Of a stretch of 56,866 bases of DNA, positions 53,793 to 56,866 are shown piece by piece (the stretch's first letter is position 1; the number at the start of each line of letters is the position of its first letter). Below the pieces are notes generated by a model. That model did not search any database, was not told the origin of the DNA, and saw only the letters and a list, made by a program, of their open reading frames with translations. The translations under genes and the position numbers were made by a program. Origin of the DNA: Candidatus Gastranaerophilales bacterium (GTDB taxonomy: Bacteria > Cyanobacteriota > Vampirovibrionia > Gastranaerophilales > Gastranaerophilaceae); contig CALUZA010000014.1 in assembly GCA_944325185.1 (NCBI GenBank), forward strand, positions 1-56,866, read 5' to 3'.

Positions 53793-55250
53793 ATGGATTT
53801 AAAAGTTTTTAAAAAACAAAAAAGAGAACTTAGAGTGCTTTTTGCGTCAGCAGAAGTTGCTCCTTTTTCAAAAGTTGGGGGTTTAGCTGATGTTGTTGGA
53901 GAATTGCCTTTATACCTCGATAAAGAAGATGTTGAATGTGCAATTTTTACACCACTATACGGCTGCATTGATCAAGAAAAATATAATATAAAAGAACTTG
54001 AAAATTCAGAATTAAGAATAAATATGGGACATTCGCAACATATCTTTAAACTAAAAATGTGCGAAATTCCAAAAACAAAAGTAAAAGTATTTTTTGTGGA
54101 TAATCCAAAATATTTTTCATGCTTTAACGTCGTGTATCCAAAATGGTGCGATGAAATGTATGAAATGCAAAGATATGTTTCGTTTAATTTAGCGGTTTTG
54201 GAATACGCAAAACTGCTTAATTTTAAACCGGATATAATCCATGCAAATGACTGGCATACTGCAATGTTGCCTATATATTTAAAATCAAATTATAAATTTG
54301 ATGAATTTTATAAAGATACAAAAACAATTTTTACAATTCACAATCTTGCATATCAAGGCACTTGCGACAAATCAATTATAGATTTTGCAAATATGCGCTG
54401 GGATAACGTTTATAGAGACAATTGCGTTGAGCACTACGGAAAAGTAAATTGGCTTAAAGGAGCGCTATATTGTGCGGACAAAATCACTACCGTTTCTCCA
54501 AGATATGCTCAAGAAATTCTGGGTTCAGACTTTGGAGAAGGCATGGACTATACTTTAAGAGGTCAAACATACAAACTGTGTGGAATATTAAACGGCACAA
54601 AATACGATAAAAAAACTTTTGACTTAAAAGAAAAACCAAAATATAAAGAAAAAATTCAAAAAGCCTTTGGACTTCCGATAAATCCAAACAGACCTCTTGT
54701 TGCAATGATTTCAAGACTTGTATACCAAAAAGGACTCGATTTAATTGACTTTTCAAAATTTGAATTGATGAATTTACCTTGCGATTTTGTATTTTTAGGA
54801 ACAGGTGAAGACGGATATCAAAATATGCTGATTTGGGCATCCAATAATTCAGGTAATATAAGAGCTTGGATTGATTTTAAAGCAGATTTAGCAGAAGACA
54901 TCTATAAAGCTTCAGACCTGTTTTTAATGCCAAGTTTATTTGAACCATGCGGAATTTCGCAAATGGTAGCAATGAAATACGGTTCAATTCCAATTGTTAG
55001 AGCAGTCGGCGGCTTAGATGATACAATAATTGCTTATCCTAACGAAAAAGCAACAGGATTTAAATTCTTAGGTTACGACGCTCAATCAATGGTAAATGAA
55101 ATTAAAAATGCAATCTGGACATATTATGACAGAAAAGACGATTTCAAAAAAATAATGAAAAACTGCATAAAAACAAAATTTACCTGGGAAGAATCGGCAA
55201 AAAAATATAAATTCTTATATTTGGACGCACTAAACAGGAAAAATTTCTAA
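53793..55250 (+). CDS. glgA: Glycogen synthase (ADP-glucose type)
   Basis: A GT5 family enzyme of 485 residues adding ADP-glucose to the growing glucan. The N-terminal FASAEVAPFSKVGGLADVVG is the substrate-binding KxGG motif, and the C-terminal LMPSLFEPCGISQMVAMKYG with the following VGGLDDTI is the GT-B acceptor/donor signature. AAAGGA is eight bases upstream. It shows a capacity to store glycogen-like glucan. It follows ruvA by 13 bases with no terminator; such a pairing has no known functional meaning. Confidence 0.97.
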   Translation: MDLKVFKKQKRELRVLFASAEVAPFSKVGGLADVVGELPLYLDKEDVECAIFTPLYGCIDQEKYNIKELENSELRINMGHSQHIFKLKMCEIPKTKVKVFFVDNPKYFSCFNVVYPKWCDEMYEMQRYVSFNLAVLEYAKLLNFKPDIIHANDWHTAMLPIYLKSNYKFDEFYKDTKTIFTIHNLAYQGTCDKSIIDFANMRWDNVYRDNCVEHYGKVNWLKGALYCADKITTVSPRYAQEILGSDFGEGMDYTLRGQTYKLCGILNGTKYDKKTFDLKEKPKYKEKIQKAFGLPINPNRPLVAMISRLVYQKGLDLIDFSKFELMNLPCDFVFLGTGEDGYQNMLIWASNNSGNIRAWIDFKADLAEDIYKASDLFLMPSLFEPCGISQMVAMKYGSIPIVRAVGGLDDTIIAYPNEKATGFKFLGYDAQSMVNEIKNAIWTYYDRKDDFKKIMKNCIKTKFTWEESAKKYKFLYLDALNRKNF

Positions 55251-55270
55251 AAAAAGCCCCAAAAAGGGGC
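55249..55270 (-). terminator. Intrinsic terminator for the minus-strand HTH gene
   Basis: On the minus strand, GCCCC-TTTTT-GGGGC is followed by seven T. The plus-strand side after glgA lacks a T run, so it serves mainly the HTH gene at 55308-55691, but its hairpin may also protect glgA mRNA. Confidence 0.75.
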
Positions 55271-55307
55271 ATGAAAAATCGAATAAGTAGAGAGTTAATA
55301 AGTAAGA

Positions 55308-55691
55308 CTATTTTTTCAAGTACTTTTTTGCTTTTTGAAGCCAAAAGGTACTTCTTTTTTTATCTTCATGATTTTCGACTATTTGAGATAAAATTGTTGT
55401 AAGCTCCGAAACTTCATCATTCAGCTTGCTAATTTTCAAATCTCTTTTGTAGATTTGATTTTTATTTTCACCTAAAACTTCGCTAAATACACTCAAAATA
55501 AATTCAAATCTTGTTTTTGCATTATATTTCTCAAAAAGCCCGTTTAATCTGTTTGAAACAGTGGATTGAGAATAATTCAGCTTATTTGCAATCTGTGCAA
55601 TCGTAAGTCCGCTAAAGATACATTTTGTAATAAGTTTGTGTTCTTCAACCAGCTTTTCTTTAAAAACTTTCCTCATAATTCTTAATTCCAT
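55308..55691 (-). CDS. LuxR/sigma-70-region-4-like HTH regulator with coiled-coil tail
   Basis: This protein has about 127 residues. Residues ~18-60 are a LuxR-type HTH (LITKCIFSGLTIAQIANKLN, YSQSTVSNRLNGLFEKYNAK). No REC domain precedes it. A coiled-coil stretch follows (ISKLNDEVSELTTILSQIVE) and a basic tail (LQKAKKYLKK). It is a small stand-alone DNA-binding protein. ATG at 55691 or 55676 are both possible. It is divergent from an XRE-family gene. Its target is unknown. Confidence 0.7.
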   Translation of the reverse strand: MELRIMRKVFKEKLVEEHKLITKCIFSGLTIAQIANKLNYSQSTVSNRLNGLFEKYNAKTRFEFILSVFSEVLGENKNQIYKRDLKISKLNDEVSELTTILSQIVENHEDKKRSTFWLQKAKKYLKK

Positions 55692-55814
55692 CAATATTAT
55701 TTGTAAATTAACAGTTTATTATGTTATAATATAATTGACATTATGTAATAACAGTACACTAATTATTTACGATTGTCAAGTATTGGTTTATTAATTTTCA
55801 GGTTATGCTTATAT

Positions 55815-56111
55815 ATGGAAAATATCGGAATTAGATTTAAAAACGTGAGAAAATTACTGAAAAAATCTCAAGATGAACTTGCCATGGAATTAGGAATTAC
55901 AAAGCAAGCCATCTCAAACATTGAAAATGCAAAAAGCATGCCTGGACTAGCTCTTTTGAGTAAATTATTGATTGACTACGACGTAAATCTTAATTATATA
56001 ATCTCCGGTATCGGTGAAATTTTTATTGAAAAAGAAAAGACATATAAAGCTCTGAGAAACTCCCTTATAAAAGAAGTTGAGCAGCTTTTAGATTCAAGAG
56101 GAATTCGTTAA
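55815..56111 (+). CDS. XRE-family HTH regulator
   Basis: This protein has about 98 residues from the ATG at 55815 (the frame from 55773 adds 14 residues of no known type). The HTH_3 domain is at ~5-60: IRFKNVRKLLKKSQDELAME, LGITKQAISNIENAKSMPGL and LLIDYDVNLNYIISG. The C-terminal helix may be for dimerisation. AGGTT lies about 10 bases upstream. It is unlike the XRE gene at 339 beyond the fold. It is divergent from the LuxR-like gene and upstream of a sigma-28-like promoter. Confidence 0.85.
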   Translation: MENIGIRFKNVRKLLKKSQDELAMELGITKQAISNIENAKSMPGLALLSKLLIDYDVNLNYIISGIGEIFIEKEKTYKALRNSLIKEVEQLLDSRGIR

Positions 56112-56144
56112 TTTTAAGTTTTGTAAATTTTTTTTGTAATCTGC

Positions 56145-56171
56145 TAAAGTTTACACAAAAAAGACCGTAGA
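56145..56171 (+). promoter_or_regulatory. Sigma-28 (FliA)-like promoter candidate
   Basis: A perfect -35 box TAAAGTTT (56145-56152), 11 bases, then ACCGTAGA (56164-56171) with the CCG core of the sigma-28 -10 box in register. The start would lie ~30 bases before the ATG at 56208. The -10 box matches four of eight. Confidence 0.45.
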
Positions 56172-56207
56172 CGAAAATAAGTGTGTGTAACTAATAAGGA
56201 GTAGATT

Positions 56208-56866
56208 ATGGCAGACGGAATCAAAATTGACCTAACCAATTTAAATGATCAACAAAAAGGAAGAATTACTAATGCTAATTATGAAGATAAAAATGAAAAT
56301 GAATATACAATTTTTGAAGCAGGAATAACAAGAGATAACTTTTGCTCAACTCTTGCAAACCAATACGGAATAAATGACGAATTAGCGCAAGAAACAATAT
56401 GGGGTTTGCTTAACGTCAATGGGAATGACAATATTGACAATGACGAATACCAGGCATTGATGGCTTATTTTGAAGCAGAAGCAGGAGGAAAGGCAGAAGC
56501 AGAAGAAATACAAGAAATAACGTATGAAGATATTCTAGGCAAACTATATAATCCAGATGGATTGCCAAGCACAGGCGACTATCCAGCTCCTCAAGGCGAA
56601 GGTAATTCAGAAGGTGAAGCAGACTCAGGTACAGTCTCTGTGTCTGGACAAGTTGCCTCAGATTCGCTCACGGGGCTACAAAGCGAAGGATTACAAATTG
56701 AAGATTATGAAGAACGAATAAATGAAGACGGAACCTTAGACAAAGCAGCGCTAGAAAAACTGGCTGGCATACCAATCCCAGAAGCTGCAAAGGAATTAAT
56801 AAAAAGTGCCATTGGAAATGGAATTGGCAAAAACGGACTTACTCAAATTATGCCTGAAGATGCTCC
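56208..56866 (+). CDS. EF-hand-like hypothetical protein, N-terminal part (runs off window)
   Basis: The open frame from the ATG at 56208 runs to the window edge (219 codons) without a stop. AAGGAGT lies seven bases upstream. No signal peptide is present (MADGIKIDLTNLN). Residues 69-80 (NVNGNDNIDNDE) have EF-hand loop spacing with Ile at 8 and Glu at 12, but Asn replaces Asp at positions 1, 3 and 5. Next comes a Gly/Glu/Ser-rich linker (PAPQGEGNSEGEAD) and a helical part. The lineage type is unknown. The upstream sigma-28-like site and lack of Sec signal suggest possible flagellar-type export. The C-terminus is missing. Confidence 0.8.
   Translation, partial: MADGIKIDLTNLNDQQKGRITNANYEDKNENEYTIFEAGITRDNFCSTLANQYGINDELAQETIWGLLNVNGNDNIDNDEYQALMAYFEAEAGGKAEAEEIQEITYEDILGKLYNPDGLPSTGDYPAPQGEGNSEGEADSGTVSVSGQVASDSLTGLQSEGLQIEDYEERINEDGTLDKAALEKLAGIPIPEAAKELIKSAIGNGIGKNGLTQIMPEDA

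Overview
The window is strongly AT-rich, gene-dense DNA from a Gram-negative-type, flagellated bacterium. It has LPS genes (kdsB, an lptD-like gene), a type III flagellar export block (fliP-fliQ-fliR-flhB-flhA), a flagellin, a prepilin, dapL (the LL-diaminopimelate aminotransferase lysine route), an efp-accB neighbour pair of the cyanobacterial kind, glycogen synthase, and unknown proteins with a 'MK(I/V)xPI ... INF/INY-K' start. Together these point to the non-photosynthetic sister lineage of Cyanobacteria (Melainabacteria/Vampirovibrionia, probably Candidatus Gastranaerophilales). This placement is an inference from gene content, with no database search behind it.

Layout. 0-4.4 kb: the N-terminus of a prepilin, a small XRE regulator and the sbcD-sbcC nuclease pair. 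4.5-9.3 kb: lineage-specific proteins, a multi-pass membrane protein, a small outer-membrane-type protein and a TrpD homologue that has lost its PRPP-binding signature. 9.4-22.1 kb: rpsP and dapL, then a cell-envelope block (YkgJ-type Cys-cluster protein, two divergent TPR proteins, kdsB, lptD-like, an M23 murein hydrolase with a 34-residue membrane peptide in front, and a PLD nuclease-like fusion protein). 22.2-25.1 kb: rplS, rbgA, rnhB and flagellin. 25.3-31.2 kb: cca, accC, accB, efp and a helical-repeat protein on the minus strand, a 55-residue protein on the plus strand, then a DUF212 membrane protein and a prenyl synthase; rsgA follows to 32.2 kb.

32.3-43.6 kb is one long co-directional run: accD-accA, five flagellar export genes, a PilZ protein, a two-TM protein, a histidine kinase, an HD-GYP response regulator and a P-loop ATPase. 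It links fatty acid initiation, flagellar secretion and cyclic-di-GMP signalling. 43.6-48.6 kb: two orphan proteins, ndk, tgt, rpsL-rpsG and a radical SAM protein.

48.6-49.7 kb holds no supported protein gene but is the most structured stretch: a tRNA-Pro(GGG) whose 5' boundary sequence occurs three times and whose 3' boundary occurs twice, two near-identical ~165-bp elements rich in nested hairpins, and an 18-bp perfect inverted repeat. 49.7-56.9 kb: a methyltransferase with the lineage leader, ilvB-ilvN, ruvA, glgA, two small HTH regulators and the start of an EF-hand-like protein preceded by a sigma-28-like promoter.

The best candidates for undescribed biology are the tRNA-Pro repeat locus, the shared N-terminal leader of otherwise unrelated proteins, the sigma-28-like sites before two non-flagellin proteins, the degenerate TrpD, and several small genes (34, 55 and 98-153 residues) without recognisable families.
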